DNA from: Massospora cicadina
Lineage: Eukaryota; Entomophthoromycota; Entomophthoromycetes; Entomophthorales; Entomophthoraceae
Assembly (NCBI GenBank): GCA_022478985.1
Contig: JAKSZP010009196.1
Span: forward strand, 124,001-188,000
Direction: 5' to 3'
DNA length: 64,000 nt
This document shows positions 22,028 to 34,697 of the stretch, one piece after another. A program made the position numbers and the translations under genes. The notes below the pieces were generated by a model that was given only the letters and a program-made list of their open reading frames with translations, was not told the origin of the DNA and searched no databases. Each line of letters begins with the position of its first letter. The stretch's first letter is position 1.

Positions 22028-25000
22028 CACCAAGAAGATGCTCATTTTCAGCTGTAGCAGAGAGGTAGTTTGATAAAAAACCATCTGCTCAACTTCAACT
22101 GCAGTGCAAAAAGAGTACCATATCCCATACAACAACTACCTTGGGATAATCCAAGACTACCTTTATAAAAAATATTATCCATTCATTATCCACATCCCTT
22201 GATAACTTAAAGTTTGTCTCACATTTGGTGCAGATGAACCTTTGAGCTACAAAGCAGTATGCTAGGAATTCCAAACTGATTTCCAATGTATAAACCTTAG
22301 AACATAGCATTCAAATTACTAAAGAAGATGTGAGTGTAGCACAGTAATTTATTGTAATATACACTAAGCTATGCCTAATAAAGAACTGAAACATATAACT
22401 GTCAACCTCCTCCATAATTTGCATGTGCTTCTGAGGCAATAAAGTATTTGTGGTGATAGAGAAACCCCTCAGCTATAGAGCTCTGTATAGTCCAGAAAAA
22501 TTGCTTGTGAAGGATTAAGTGCATATGTCATAGTGGTGTACTTTGATGTGGAAAACATTGACCTTCATCTAGCAATAGACAAAGACATGTTATGATGCTC
22601 CCTGGAATGAGCACTTAAAGGGATACAAATACAATTTCTCATAAGCCTTTATTGTGCAGTTGAACAGAAACCAGTCTTGTCTAGTTACTATGCATCCTGA
22701 TAGATATCCTTCTCTCTTCTCTAGCTGCAATAGGGTTGGTCACAAAAAACAATACCTTACTTGAAACTTGAGAAGGCTTCAGAACATTGAGCCAGAAGTT
22801 TCTGAACATACTTAGTTCCTATGTATGTAATGATGACATGCCAGTGTGAGGATATGAGTCAAGTATTTAGTGTTGCAACCAGAGTCCCCTGAACATTGCA
22901 AAGAATCATAGATGATCATTAAAGGTCCAAGAAAATTATAGAAAAGAGGAAAAGGTAGTGATAGCCTTGGAGCATTTGACTAAATGTGACCTTAAACAGC
23001 AACAAAGCCATCTAAACAGTATGATTGCACCTAACAGACCTCAAAAAAATCTCTTAGTCAAAGCCTCTGAAATCATAGCCTACCAAGGATTACATGCCAT
23101 TCATACAGCTTCAGAATGGTGCATAGGCCATCCAAGCGCCCAGAATGGCCCCAATCAGCTGATCAAATAAACTTTTATTCTTAGATAAAATGTGTTAATA
23201 TAATGTGAACATAACAACTTGAGCTGGGTGAGTAGCAGTACCCCACAAATAGAATACAAATTATCCTGCTGTAAGTTTAGATTCCCTCTTTCTTCATAAA
23301 AAAGAAAAATCCTAACCAACCATCAAAAACCCTTTAAAGAAGGGTAACTTGGCCCATACATTAGATAAACGCTGAAAGGCACACCTTATAACATAAGATC
23401 ACCTTTTCCCCCTGACATATCCCTATACTCAATGGAGTTCTACTTTAGTGCTATTCAAAGTGTGTTCTGAAAGATGTGATAGCTTCAAAGAGGACTAGTC
23501 CTTATCTGCAGCCTCCTACTTCCTCACCACTCCCAATAACCCTCTTATATCTCCCAAATAAAAGTCCATATTTCCAAAATTCTTCAGGGGCCCACGCTGA
23601 GAAATTTTGATTTTTTTCAGGCATTTTAGGGGGAAATAAACCTTAGGAGTGGTACCATAAGCACTCAGTATGGTTTTATCATTAACTACAATACACCTTA
23701 TATGGTTCTAACTTCATTAATATGTTCAATTTGTCTAGAACCTTAATCTGCTCAAGTCAATCCATCCTTTCAGTCTTTTTTAATCTCCTTAGTCTCATGT
23801 ATGCTTTCCAACCCCATACCATATTAAATTTTACCATCCCCTTACTATCTCAGAAGAGGTCACAATCATTGGAAGCAAGCCATATGGATAATACTCATAG
23901 ATTAAAGTCAAACTTTTCAAAAATGACTAGCTAATGAGTGGTTAGCTTTGATCTTAATTACACCTCAATAATTAAATCATATATCAAATTTACTAGTACT
24001 TATATATAGGGGTTCCATCTTCTTTTATGCAGGTTGTTTCTATTCTTTTTTTATAAAATTTCATTGTTTGAATAGAAAACATTGTTCTAAGTTCCTTTCT
24101 TGCCCTTAACCAGCATTGTGTTTTAGGCTTTAGTAATTGAGAAATATGTAAAGTATGAATTTGATAAAAATTCTATGCTTTGACACTCTGTGCTCTCCCT
24201 GATGAAGACTTAGACATGATGTCTGCTGCTCAAGTTTTCTCACTGACCATTATCATAATCTTTTCCTGGAGTGAATGAAGGATCGATCTTGTTCATTTTA
24301 CATTGGTCCTTCTGAGTTTGTTATGAACATCTGAGCCACAATATGCAAATAGCCCACAACTGTTAATGTTGGCAAAGTTGTCATTTTTTAGCCTTTTTTT
24401 TGAGGCTGCCCAAACTAAAGTTACTGGTCACCTCACTTCAGCATTATGCTTACTTGATGAAGCCTTTGGTATACTTTCTTATAATTAATTCTCTCATGTC
24501 AACCCTAGATTCATGCTATTTTTCATTGTACAACTGACTATCCCTAGGGATTCTGGACCTTTTTGTGGCTGATTAAAAACCTGAGTTAGAAGCCCAGTTT
24601 CAACTTTTATATCCCAATTGTTCAATTTAACTGTCATGAACAATTACAACAGGCAATGATAAGGTCCAGAACCAAGCAATCTGCTATGAGCCCTGCTTAG
24701 GCTAATCAGGCTCTTTAAGAAATAATAGGTATTTATAATTAAACAATAGGGACTTTAAACATAATAGGACTATCATACAAAAGTCATATAAGAAAAAGGT
24801 CTACTTCTAAAACCACTAAATTATATACTTGCTCTACAAAAAAGTAAGTGCTCTATTGAAAAGAAGGAAATCATCCCAGTAACTTCTTTTAAACCAGACA
24901 TATTGGTCTAGTTTTAGATTTGTAGTCAAATTATCTTCTTAATTAAACTTCTAGGTTTTACATCCCATAAAAAGAAGTATTATGTTTATATTATTATTGG

Positions 25001-25899
25001 TAAAAAGTATATAATGCTGAATCAATCTATACCATTTTTGTAAATGACAAAAGGTTAGTGTAAATAAAAATTACTTGGTTAAATCTTTCAGGAGGTAACA
25101 TTTATCCATGAACTTAGCTGATGGATGGACAGATCAAACAAAAAATAATCAAATTTAAAGAACACATCAATCTTATCAAAACAACTACAATACTTAATAT
25201 AATAAAAATTCTTTTAATGATGAATCTCCATCAGAAAACTAGTATTTACATCAAATGCACCCTTACATCATCAAAGGCCAATAAAACGATGATACTTGAC
25301 TTTTAATATGCTTATTTCTAACAATTTGTAATTGCTGATTGAAGTATTCTCAAATAAAGAACTGTTCCCATAAGATCATATGATGGTGAAGATTGGCATT
25401 CAACATCAATATTTGAAATACAGCTAATACAAAAGGCTGCTTCCAAGTAATGTAAAGTTGGTTTAAGTTGAAGGAATGACTAAAAATTATTTATAAGAAT
25501 TAGACCAATGCACCAATTATAACACCTTATGGCAGCATAGGAAAATGCTAAAGAGAGAAGCATCTACAATACAGACCTTTTGAGCTACCATATGCACAAG
25601 AAAAGAAATATTAGATTTGACTAAAGAATAAAAAGCTCACCTAACACAATACTAGCCATTCAGTGACTACTGTCTATAATGAGCTTGAGATTGAATAAAG
25701 TATACCATAGATTTCAGGAAACAAAAAAACTCCAAATGTATATGGGAGTACTCCAAGCAGGTGCTAGATGAGAATTGCACAAAACTGTCCATCATATTTT
25801 TTAAAACTATAAAACATTGACTAGAGAAATACATCATACTAAACTGCAAACATAAGATGAAAAACCACCATTGACCCAATAATAGTAGCTTACCTTATG
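22028..25899. other. AT-rich DNA, perhaps the 5' part of a decayed LINE
   Basis: No intact gene. Short plus-strand frames at 22958-23170 and 23722-23934 are open but unrecognised. From about 24180 to 25880 the plus strand could be the endonuclease part of the LINE remnant at 25900-27850, by position only; I see no diagnostic EN motif. Confidence 0.3.
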
Positions 25900-27850
25900 A
25901 ATAAATTATAATCAAAGATTTATAAGACAGACCCATGGAGAAAGCAACAAAAAATGCTTTATTAGTGCCATTTTAAGCCATACTACCATTAAGAACCCTT
26001 CTTGGCCCTACTATAAAGGATAAGCTTTCACAATCATTAGAATCCCACTAATAAGTCCCCTAGGAATTGATGGCATCCCTTACAAATAATAAAATTTAAA
26101 ACTTTGAGGTGATAAAGAAGCTCACAATCACCTCACTTAAAATTATACTAATGAAAAAAGGGTGATACCAGGAGGCGTGGAATCTTACAACATAATTTTG
26201 GATAAAAAAGAGACCACAACAATTTAAATAACTGAAGGACAATTTATATAATTAGCATGGATAATAGAAATAAATTAAATTATGTACAAATGACTTTTTG
26301 AAAGAATATTGACTTGATTGCTATAAAAAAGTAAGGCTTCTCCTCAGAAATAAATTGTTGACAATATGCAATAAGCTACTAACAATTAGAGGAGCGTCAA
26401 AAGTTTTTATTTCAACCTTGATTAAAAATGCCTATAAATGGGTAGATTAGGACTACCCTGCAACAATTAACACAAACAAGGCATCCCAAAACTTCTAATA
26501 AACTGGATATTAACCATTAACATTAGGTAATATTTTCTGCATTAAGCTTTGGCTTCATGGTACCACCAGTTACACCAGAAAAAGAAATATGTCAATGTGA
26601 TCCTTTCAACTAATTATCTTATAACTTCTCAATTAAACCAATGATTCAAAAATTAAAGTAAGAACCAAAGGAAGTCAAATGCATCAGACAACCCCACTAA
26701 GATTAATAGCAAGTGTAAATTAATTTAGAGATGGGTTATTTTTATGTTTGACATAAAAGCTGTAGAAAATCTTCTTGCAATACAACAAGAATAACAAGAA
26801 AAACTCATTGAGGGAAAAATGCAGGCTTTGGACTTTATTGATGCAAGGATATCTACATTTTAAAAAATTAAGAAAGTTGAACAAAAACTATATTTCAAAA
26901 AAAGTGAATTTAATATGAATTCTCTATCATAACTCATATATATTACCTTATTATGTAATTTGAAGTCCCCTCACTAGTGCAGGAATTAGAGTTCAAGTGG
27001 TTGCAGAAAAGTTTTTAGAGACTTTTAGATGACTGTGACCAAATTGATTGTAAGAAAGCATTTCTTTCTGTGAACACACTAGCAAACAATGGCTTTTTCT
27101 AAAAATTGGTATACTGTTTATTATGTAGTATTTGGAAAAGTTTCATATTCCCATTAAAACTTTTATCCTACAAAGGTTGACTTTAGAGCTTAATAAAACC
27201 AGCTGAAAAGACAACCACTATAGTTGGACTCCAAGTGAGGGATGAATGGGGTATATTGACTATGAACAGAACAAAGTCTTAATTTTTATAAAGTGTTTGA
27301 ACACAGCAGCCACACAGGTAGAGGAACCCCTAATTTAGCAAAGCTACAGGGGACCCAAATGGCAAAAAATTAGCACTAAATGTGATGTTAATACACTTGA
27401 AAAATACCTGTTTTCAAACATAAGTCTATTTGCCATGCAATGCCATGCCAAGGCCAAGTTAATACCCTGATACCTAATTAAACTGGTCTTAATCACTAAA
27501 ATTGAGTTCAGTGTATTAAAAAAGTTTTATAGTAGCTGGAAACTATTAGCATTTAAGCAAAATTAAAATTTGGTATGTGATGCCACAAATACAGGCTCAA
27601 AATCCAGAGAATCCCACACTTATTTTTAGGGGACATTATGAAAATAATTAAACTATGAAAAGCAGTATGAAAACCCTTGGAAAACCCCTTAGTTGCCAAA
27701 TATTTCTGTACCATACTAGTAAGTAGCCAGCAAAATTTCCACACAGGTAAATGGTCCAACATGCCTCATAAGTTTTTACAGAATGAAATAAGATAGAAAT
27801 TCTATATCTCAGTTTCAATAAGTGAATTATGGCCTGTAAGTGTGGGAATA
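25900..27850 (+). pseudogene. Heavily decayed LINE ORF2 (RT region)
   Basis: At 26065-26095 the sequence encodes LGIDGIPYK, the RT motif that is PGPDGIPYEFY in the LINE at 12388. At 26167-26210 the DNA (CCAGGAGGCGTGGAATCTTA) aligns with 15390-15430 of that LINE. Further on, 27240-27700 has patches that fit the region after the RT. Almost every frame is closed by TAA or TAG. No tail or TSD was found. This is the same type of LINE but much older, or strongly mutated toward A and T. Confidence 0.6.
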
Positions 27851-28689
27851 TAATGAACATTTTAACAGCTATGTGGAGCTGTTAATTTATTAATGTACTG
27901 AAAGACTACCTTTTCTTTAAAAATTGTAGGTTTAAAGACAGAAACCACAACAAGCATAACTTAATGGTGTGTTGTGGTCACTTTTTTGTATTTTTTTATC
28001 CAGAGTCAGAGCATCACAACCAGCTGATCCTCACAAGGCTTTAACTAAATTAAAAATTATTTTAAAACAATATTTTATTAAGGATGTTTATAGATGCTTT
28101 ACCTCCAGGAATTGAATACATGTGTTGTCTTGCATAACACACACATATTTTCTTATGTGGTGCACAGAACATACCATGGATTTACTTTAACTTAATGCCA
28201 CATACATCAACTCAAACTGAGTCCCAAATCTAAGACTGTTTATAAAGACTTCACTATCTTTTACCAGACTATTTTTTTCAAACCATTTATATTTGCCTGA
28301 CCCCTTTATGTGCATCATATAAAGTTATTCTTTCTTTCTATTAAAGAATAAACATAAATACTGAAACTAAACTAAACTTATATACAACATATGAGCTGAA
28401 GTACTAGGTGTATAATTAAATAGCTGCTAGGATTTACTAAAAACTACAAATTTTAGTCAAAATTATAGAATTAATGCACTCTATACTCATATAATATATT
28501 TTTGATAATTTTTCTATGGTGAGTGAGAATATATTCTCAATAAAAGCCTTTAAGAAGAATTCAGTATGTTAATATAGCATAGATGATAAAAAATTTATAG
28601 GGAAAAGCTTTATTATCATAGTATAGTTTCTTAATGAGAACAAAACTAGTTTCTGAATTCAATAGAATACTCATTAGGTTAAACTATCA
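27851..28689. other. AT-rich spacer
   Basis: No gene or repeat recognised. Confidence 0.45.
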
Positions 28690-28773
28690 CTATAATACTG
28701 CTTCTTTTTTTAGCCCTAGTGATGCCCAACCCAAAAGGGATAGCTGCCATGCATCTATAATACTGCTTCTTTT
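28690..28773 (-). mobile_element. 46-bp 3' stub of the retroposon family with 19-bp TSD
   Basis: CTATAATACTGCTTCTTTT is present at 28690-28708 and 28755-28773. The 46 bp between them (28709-28754) are the last part of the family in minus orientation: read on the minus strand they go from ATGCATGGCAGCTATCCC through GGGTTGGGCATCACTAG to GCTAAAAA. The perfect TSD shows a genuine, extremely 5'-truncated insertion. Confidence 0.88.
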
Positions 28774-29918
28774 GACACAATTATTTGTAACTAAATCCCA
28801 CAATTAAAATTAACTTGAGAAACAAAAAAAGCATTTAAAATATAAAAATGATAAATTAAAATATCAGTTGATATTAAAATGATGATAAATAACAATATAA
28901 CCTATAATATATAAAATTATTAATCATCTATAGTATTATTATGCATAAAAAATATAAATCTGTTGCTTATAATCATAAAGTAAAAGTTTTATTTCAAAAA
29001 AACACAAAAAAACGTGATAAATAATATAAAAATCTATTTTTATTATTATAACTTGAGTTGGTCTATTCTTGGACAATACTGTACTGATAATTGGGAAGTG
29101 GAAAACAAAATTATTGGGAAAGGAGTTTGAATCCTGATAAACCTCCATGCACAGCATCCTGATAGGCCAAGAACTCCATAAACCTCTTTGCTATTTGCTA
29201 TCTCAAATCAGGGCATAGGTGCGCAATGCCAACATAGTCATATATTATCTCCTACCTAAAGTTCACCTAATGGGATTAAACGTTGGAAAACATAGTCCAT
29301 ACTTTATAGCTTCTCTTTATATTAAATCTTAGTCCTAGATATTTTTCCTGAGTTAAAGTTACTTTTATACTTACATTATTCTTTGTTCTAGTATAATTTC
29401 TATAGATTTTATAAAGAAATATCCAATACCTACTATATACCAATCTGTTATACTCATAGTATTCTAAATTGGTACCATTTTTGATATCTTTATTTAAGAG
29501 TGCACCTACTCTAAGATAGAAGTTATAGAACTAGGTTTCTATGATAGTAGAACTAATGTTATTTTTAGTTGCTTTACATCTTGCATACATTATATAACAG
29601 TTATTTTAGTTCCCTGATCTAACACCTTATAAAATAGTTGCTCATTCAGCGCTTTTGAAGCTTTTTTGTGGTTATTTGTATATAATGATATTACATTGTG
29701 TATATATTGATAAAGTTCAAAAACTCAATATAAGTTTATAACCCTCAATGTATCTATGTCTTGAGCACATTAAATGCTTTTTGTTTGCTAATTCTCTTTT
29801 TTGTATAAGCATATTAATAGTATCTTATTCTTTGTCATAGAAATATCATGTTTTATTTAATAATCTGGTCCATCTTGACTTAATAATATAATTTGTTTAG
29901 TGTAATTTACCTAATTTT
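28774..29918. other. AT-rich spacer
   Basis: No gene recognised. Confidence 0.45.
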
Positions 29919-29964
29919 AATATGTTCACCTAATCTAGTACTAAAAAAAAAAATATGTTCACCT
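29919..29964 (+). mobile_element. Micro-insert of a retroposon tail with 13-bp TSD
   Basis: AATATGTTCACCT at 29919-29931 is repeated at 29952-29964. The insert (29932-29951) is AATCTAGTACT plus nine A, 20 bp. Confidence 0.8.
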
Positions 29965-31283
29965 CGAGCAAAATTGTTTGACGCATTTTAAGGCAGATAG
30001 CTAAGATAAAAAAGTTATCTATGTTATTTATACTTTTTATGTTAATGACAAATGGATTAAAGAAAATAGCATAATATAAATGACTAGTTTAAAATTAAAC
30101 TCCAAAATTTATTTTCATTTGCATAAAATAGAGCTTATTATTTAAAGTTGGTGAGCTTTTTACAAATCTACAATATGAATTACATACCTGGCACTATAAA
30201 GTTTAATCTAGAGTTGTTTAAAATAGTTTCTGTACTTTATATATTTTCTATTAGACAAAAATCTAGATCTATAATGCACTTACTACATTATACTAAAACT
30301 ACTTTACTATATAGAATCTTAAGGCATTTTTTGTTCAAATGTTTAATTTACAGTTGCTATTTAGTTTAAAGCACCAATTATACTATTAACTTAGTATATA
30401 AAAATTTAATATCAACATGAAGTTAAAGATACTTTTATTGACTATTTATTTAAAATTCACAAATACCAATGGTAATTACATATCAATGCATGACCAAAAA
30501 GGTAGAAATGGACTAATTTACTAAATAGTCCTTTTAACTCTGTAAAGATGTATCTAAATTTAACATACCTTGCTGTAGAAAGTAGGTTTGTCAATATGAG
30601 ACAAGAAAGAAAACTAAATTTGCAAAGTCATTGCTTAGGTGAGTCAAGCCTATAACCCTAATCTCTGAGCTGGACCATTAAGATTTTATTTTATCAAATA
30701 GGGATGTAAACCTCTTTAAAATTAGCTAGTATAAGAAAATTTTCCACCAAAAAGTATTGATGTAATTTTATCAGGTTTGAATCTAAATTTGCTGTCCTGA
30801 AAGATGAATCAATAAGGTAAAACCAAGCTAACATAAAAGACATGGTGTGTCAGGACCAAAGCATGTTATTAATGGGTAGGTTTACTACCTAGAAGACAAT
30901 TGATAGGTGAAGTCCACTTTTCCAGAGAGCCTCAGTTGTTAAGCATAGGTTCCCATTGGGTACAAAAGATTACAAACCACAATACCTATAAATCAGAAAA
31001 TAGGAAGCAAAAGAAATACAGTATTAATAAATACATTACATTTATATAAAGTAAAAATTGGCACTAAATTCTTATGGGATATGATTAAGGTTAGCAAAGA
31101 CATAATAAGGGCTGCCAAGCTTTATATTTATAAAATTACTTACAATATAATTTTTAAAAAAGAGTTTTAGTTTTATGAACATTTAGGTTAATTTATTTAA
31201 GTGAAAGTTGAAATATAAATATTTTTAATAATTTGCATTTAAACAACATGGTGCAGTAACAATGACTAAGTAAGAGGAACATT
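29965..31283. other. AT-rich spacer
   Basis: No gene recognised. A 73-codon plus-strand frame at 30148-30369 has no features. Confidence 0.45.
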
Positions 31284-31332
31284 AACATAATTAAGACTAC
31301 ATCTAGTACTAAAAAAACATAATTAAGACTAC
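31284..31332 (+). mobile_element. Micro-insert of 15 bp with 17-bp TSD
   Basis: AACATAATTAAGACTAC at 31284-31300 is repeated at 31316-31332. Only ATCTAGTACTAAAAA (31301-31315) lies between. The duplication is longer than the insertion. Confidence 0.8.
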
Positions 31333-31673
31333 TACATTCTTATAAATTTTTGCTTCAAAGTAAGTTTTTTGCACGTTAAGTTTGCTTAGGCACCTCAGAA
31401 TTTTTATAAACTTATATCTATATCAAATTTGTTTCTTAGTGCTATGTAAGGTAAAAGGGTATGAAACATGTTTATATCTATTCAATGTAGATCAATTTAT
31501 TACTCTGAAGTGGTTTAAAATCCTTTTTGAGTTGTAATACAAGGACAAGATTTATATGTAAATTAGAAATAAATCACATCATATTAAAAGCAAAATTATG
31601 ATAAAATAAGGTGAAACTAAGGAAAAGAAGACCTTAATGAGTATAAGGAGTGAATATTGCATTTATATTTAAC
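31333..31673. other. AT-rich spacer
   Basis: Nothing recognised before the target site of the next element. Confidence 0.45.
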
Positions 31674-31687
31674 AGCTTAAAATCTCT
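31674..31687 (+). repeat. 5' TSD of the ORF1-only element R2
   Basis: AGCTTAAAATCTCT, identical to 34684-34697. Confidence 0.85.
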
Positions 31688-31758
31688 AATTATTTTTTAA
31701 CTAAATTGTTGAAGTATTTACTTTCCACTTGACATCAATTTTGAGCGATTTTAGAAAA

Positions 31759-34325
31759 ATGAGTTAATTTTCCACCACTGCCCCACCACACCAATCTCCA
31801 AATTAATGTTCTTGGATCCACCACCAGCTGGCCCAGTTTGGGGCAGCAGTGCTCCACCTGCTAGCATTTACCGCCCAGCAGGCAAATGCATGTGAACTGG
31901 CTCATTCAGTCTGTCAAATACTTCCAGTTGCTATGTCCCCCCAAAGGACTTAGCATTCCACCTCACATGAGCCCTCCCAACCCACCCACACCCCTAGACC
32001 TACCCCATTCCAATATTTGCTTTTGCCTCCACATCAAGTATGGACATCTATTCCTGTATGCTGACAAAGTGATAATTGAGCTGGCAATGGTCACCTTCAT
32101 GCCATCGTGGTTTATTGACTTCTGCCCATATAAGGGCTATTTTGATATTGGATTCCCCACTGAAGAGGATGCAGCCACTTCAGAAAATATACAATTTTTC
32201 AGGATTTTAACCAAATGAATCCTTCCAATAGTATCTGAATTAGGGATTTTGGTTAGTCAGGTGTAATTTCCAGCTAATTGCCTAGTTTGATACTATTTAA
32301 TGTTATATGTTTGTTTGAGCTTAGGTTTGATGGAAGCTGCGTTTGCTACCAAAATGCCATCTGAAGGTCGTTGTGGGAGTTTCCAGTGGAAAGCTGATGA
32401 ATCCATTATGACACATCTGAAATGGTTCCATCATCTAAATAAGAGCACCAGCAACTCATGCCAAAGATGCTCAAATTCCTACAAGTTTAGATATGATCAA
32501 ACAGTGACTTATGCTGAGGATGAATTGACTTGATATCAATTTGGTGATCAGTGAGCAGATCTGGAGAGAATCGCTATGAGTATGAATGAATAGAGTTTCC
32601 AATCTGATAGAGAGTTGTGGCATCAAGAGGCTGATGGGTTTTCCAGAAGATTATTGGCCAAAGAGTACTTGGGCGCAGTAGCCCTGAAAGTAGTATAAAT
32701 AGTCGTTATTCCCTCCTAATAACCACTCTCTCATTTGCCATCTTTCCTGTTTGTTTGAAGTAGCTTAGTGCAACTATAGTGGGGAAGATGGTATAGGAGA
32801 TCCCTGAAAGCATGGGTGATCATGCCTGGAGTGGCCAGCGCTGCCAGCTCCCAAACCTCCTCCTTATGAGAAACCAGTGGGAACCTGGCTAGCTGGCTAC
32901 CAGTGGGTGAGCTGCATAGCCACCAACACTAGTGGGGTGCAGCGCGGGAGGTGCCATAGCCGCCCAATAAGGGGGATGGACTCACCAGGGCATGCCCAGA
33001 TGGGTTGATGAAGGGTCACAAGGGTGGGGCATCGCGGGAGTGCCTGAGCTGCCCAGGAAGGGGGCAGGACTTGCTGGGGCACACGCTAAGGACGCCTGGG
33101 GCTAAAGATGAAGCCATTGGTGGTTAGTTGGTAGGTTGGACACAGGACTTATAGGTGTTGGTATGCCAATGAGGGCAAAATAGCAAAGGGCCACCAGTCT
33201 TCATACTGGTTGGCCTGGCTCAATAGTGGAGCCCAAGGTCGATTTTGCAACACAATTAATTTATAAAAATACCCCCATTACCACCACCCAAACATGCCTT
33301 CCAGATGATAACACACTTGTGGTAACCTTTGCAAACCTCCCCTCACACCTTCCCCTCAAAAACTATATGAGGATTTGGTGTGGGGTTGTCCACTTATGGC
33401 AAAAACTCTATCCTCCAATTAGTTGTCCCAAGTGGTGCTGAACGCCTTGCAGCACCTCAGGCAATGGCCACTATTACCCCACCAGCTGAACATGGCCCAG
33501 CACATCCCACCACATGCCTATATCCCATCCACACCTGACCATTTCTTTTGGGCCCACACCAACAATGGTCGCACAATTTGCCCCCTCTGCTATGAATTGG
33601 ACCACACCAAAAAAGTATGTCATTATAATTCACATCCTGAAAACATGGACAACACCACCCATGAGGCCATACCAACAGTGTTTGAGTGGGGATTTTGGCT
33701 TCCCCCAACCCCACCAGTCATGCACTTGAATCAGAAGCAAAATCTAGCACCTCAAACCCAAGTTGGCCTATGCACACCCATGTAAGCTAATTGGGTGCTG
33801 GATTGAACCACTGTTCAATCCAAAAAAGCACCCGCTCCAAAACCTACCAAACTAAAATCACCTACCCACATATCTTCCTGAATCAATCTAAATCCCTGGA
33901 AAGTATTAGAGGAAGTAACCAAATTGGGTGAAATTGTCCCAACACTGAGCTATCCAATTGATTTAGCACCTTACCTGAATTCAGACTTTGATACCCCAGC
34001 CCCAACCAACTGTTATGTCCACAAACCTGGAGTCTTTTTCCAAAGTGACCACCAGCTTGCCATGGCTGTGGTGGCCAATCCTAATATTCCCCATACTCAC
34101 ATACTATGTGCAAAATCAGTTGTGGAATTTAAAGATGGGCTGCACACCCCCTTGTTCCCCTCCATTTTCCTCCTACCACAAAATGGAAATTCAATGCTTC
34201 CATGAAACTGCCACCACCACTGTCAAGCATGTCGCTGAACTGGCAGATTTTTCCCCATCCACATGCACCACAAAAACAAAAACTGTGAAACTAGAACAAC
34301 TTCTCAATGCCCACATCCAGTATTA
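31759..34325 (+). pseudogene. ORF1-type CCHC protein of R2, interrupted
   Basis: A likely start is the ATG at 31759, followed directly by a stop. Another frame then gives GPVWGSSAPPASIYR and SSCYVPPKDLAFHLT, which align with AWGGGAPPSGIFQ and RHYVPPQDLSHHLT of the copy at 61438-63324. Next comes KYGHLFLYADKVIIELAM with FIDFCPYKGYFDIGF (32030-32160). After the foreign insert, coding resumes at about 33226 (DDNTLVVTFANLP). The zinc knuckle CPLCYELDHTKKVC (CX2CX4HX4C) follows at about 33584-33625, after PDHFFWAH. A C-terminal part extends to about 34325. The role by homology is RNA binding. Stops and frameshifts are present throughout. Confidence 0.75.
32180..33220. mobile_element. Foreign insert inside R2 with promoter-like and GC-rich repeat parts
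   Basis: It interrupts ORF1 homology between DIGFPTEEDAATS and KVDFATQLIYKN; ends are approximate. The left half contains AGTATAAATAG (about 32690), a TATA-like box. The right half (about 32830-33110) is strikingly GC-rich for this region and has imperfect tandem repetition: GTGGGGTGCAGCGCGGGA near 32935 recurs as GTGGGGCATCGCGGGA near 33025. It may be a solo LTR or a short non-autonomous element; no matching copy was found. Confidence 0.45.
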
Positions 34326-34683
34326 ACAACATGTTTCCAAACTCATAGAGGCTATAATACAGGCCCAAATAGTTGATCTCAACAACTACTTACTTCACCT
34401 TGACCCTCATCCTGCGGATGCTCCAACCCCCCTACTCTCAGCATTGGTCCACATCTACAATGCTGAGCCTGAAGATGACCCACCTAATCCCCCCTCCCCC
34501 TCCGCCATGATGAGATAATTGGATCGCCGCTATACCACCTGGTAGGTAATTTTATCATTTGTTTTCATGTCTTACTTCCTGAAAAGTGCAGTCAATTCAT
34601 GTTTAATTTTTAGTCAATTTAATTTTGGAGTTTCACTTTCAGTATTGTATGTCCTCTGGTTGGCTTGCATCAGTTAAATAAAA

Positions 34684-34697
34684 AGCTTAAAATCTCT
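34684..34697 (+). repeat. 3' TSD of R2
   Basis: AGCTTAAAATCTCT, identical to 31674-31687. Confidence 0.85.

Larger units (their letters stand above)
31688..34683 (+). mobile_element. ORF1-only retroposon R2 with LINE-type tail
   Basis: Bounded by a perfect 14-bp TSD. It begins with about 70 nt of leader, continues with a broken ORF1-type reading frame with a CCHC knuckle, and ends CAGTTAAATAAAAA (34669-34682), the same tail as the LINE at 12388-17620. There is no endonuclease or RT. About 1 kb (32180-33220) is foreign DNA inserted later, so the original unit was about 2 kb. It probably used the LINE machinery in trans. Confidence 0.82.

Noticed and set aside
32897..33082. Minus-strand frame in the GC-rich island as a gene
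   Set aside because: GC-rich repeats lack stops by composition; no start context or motif.
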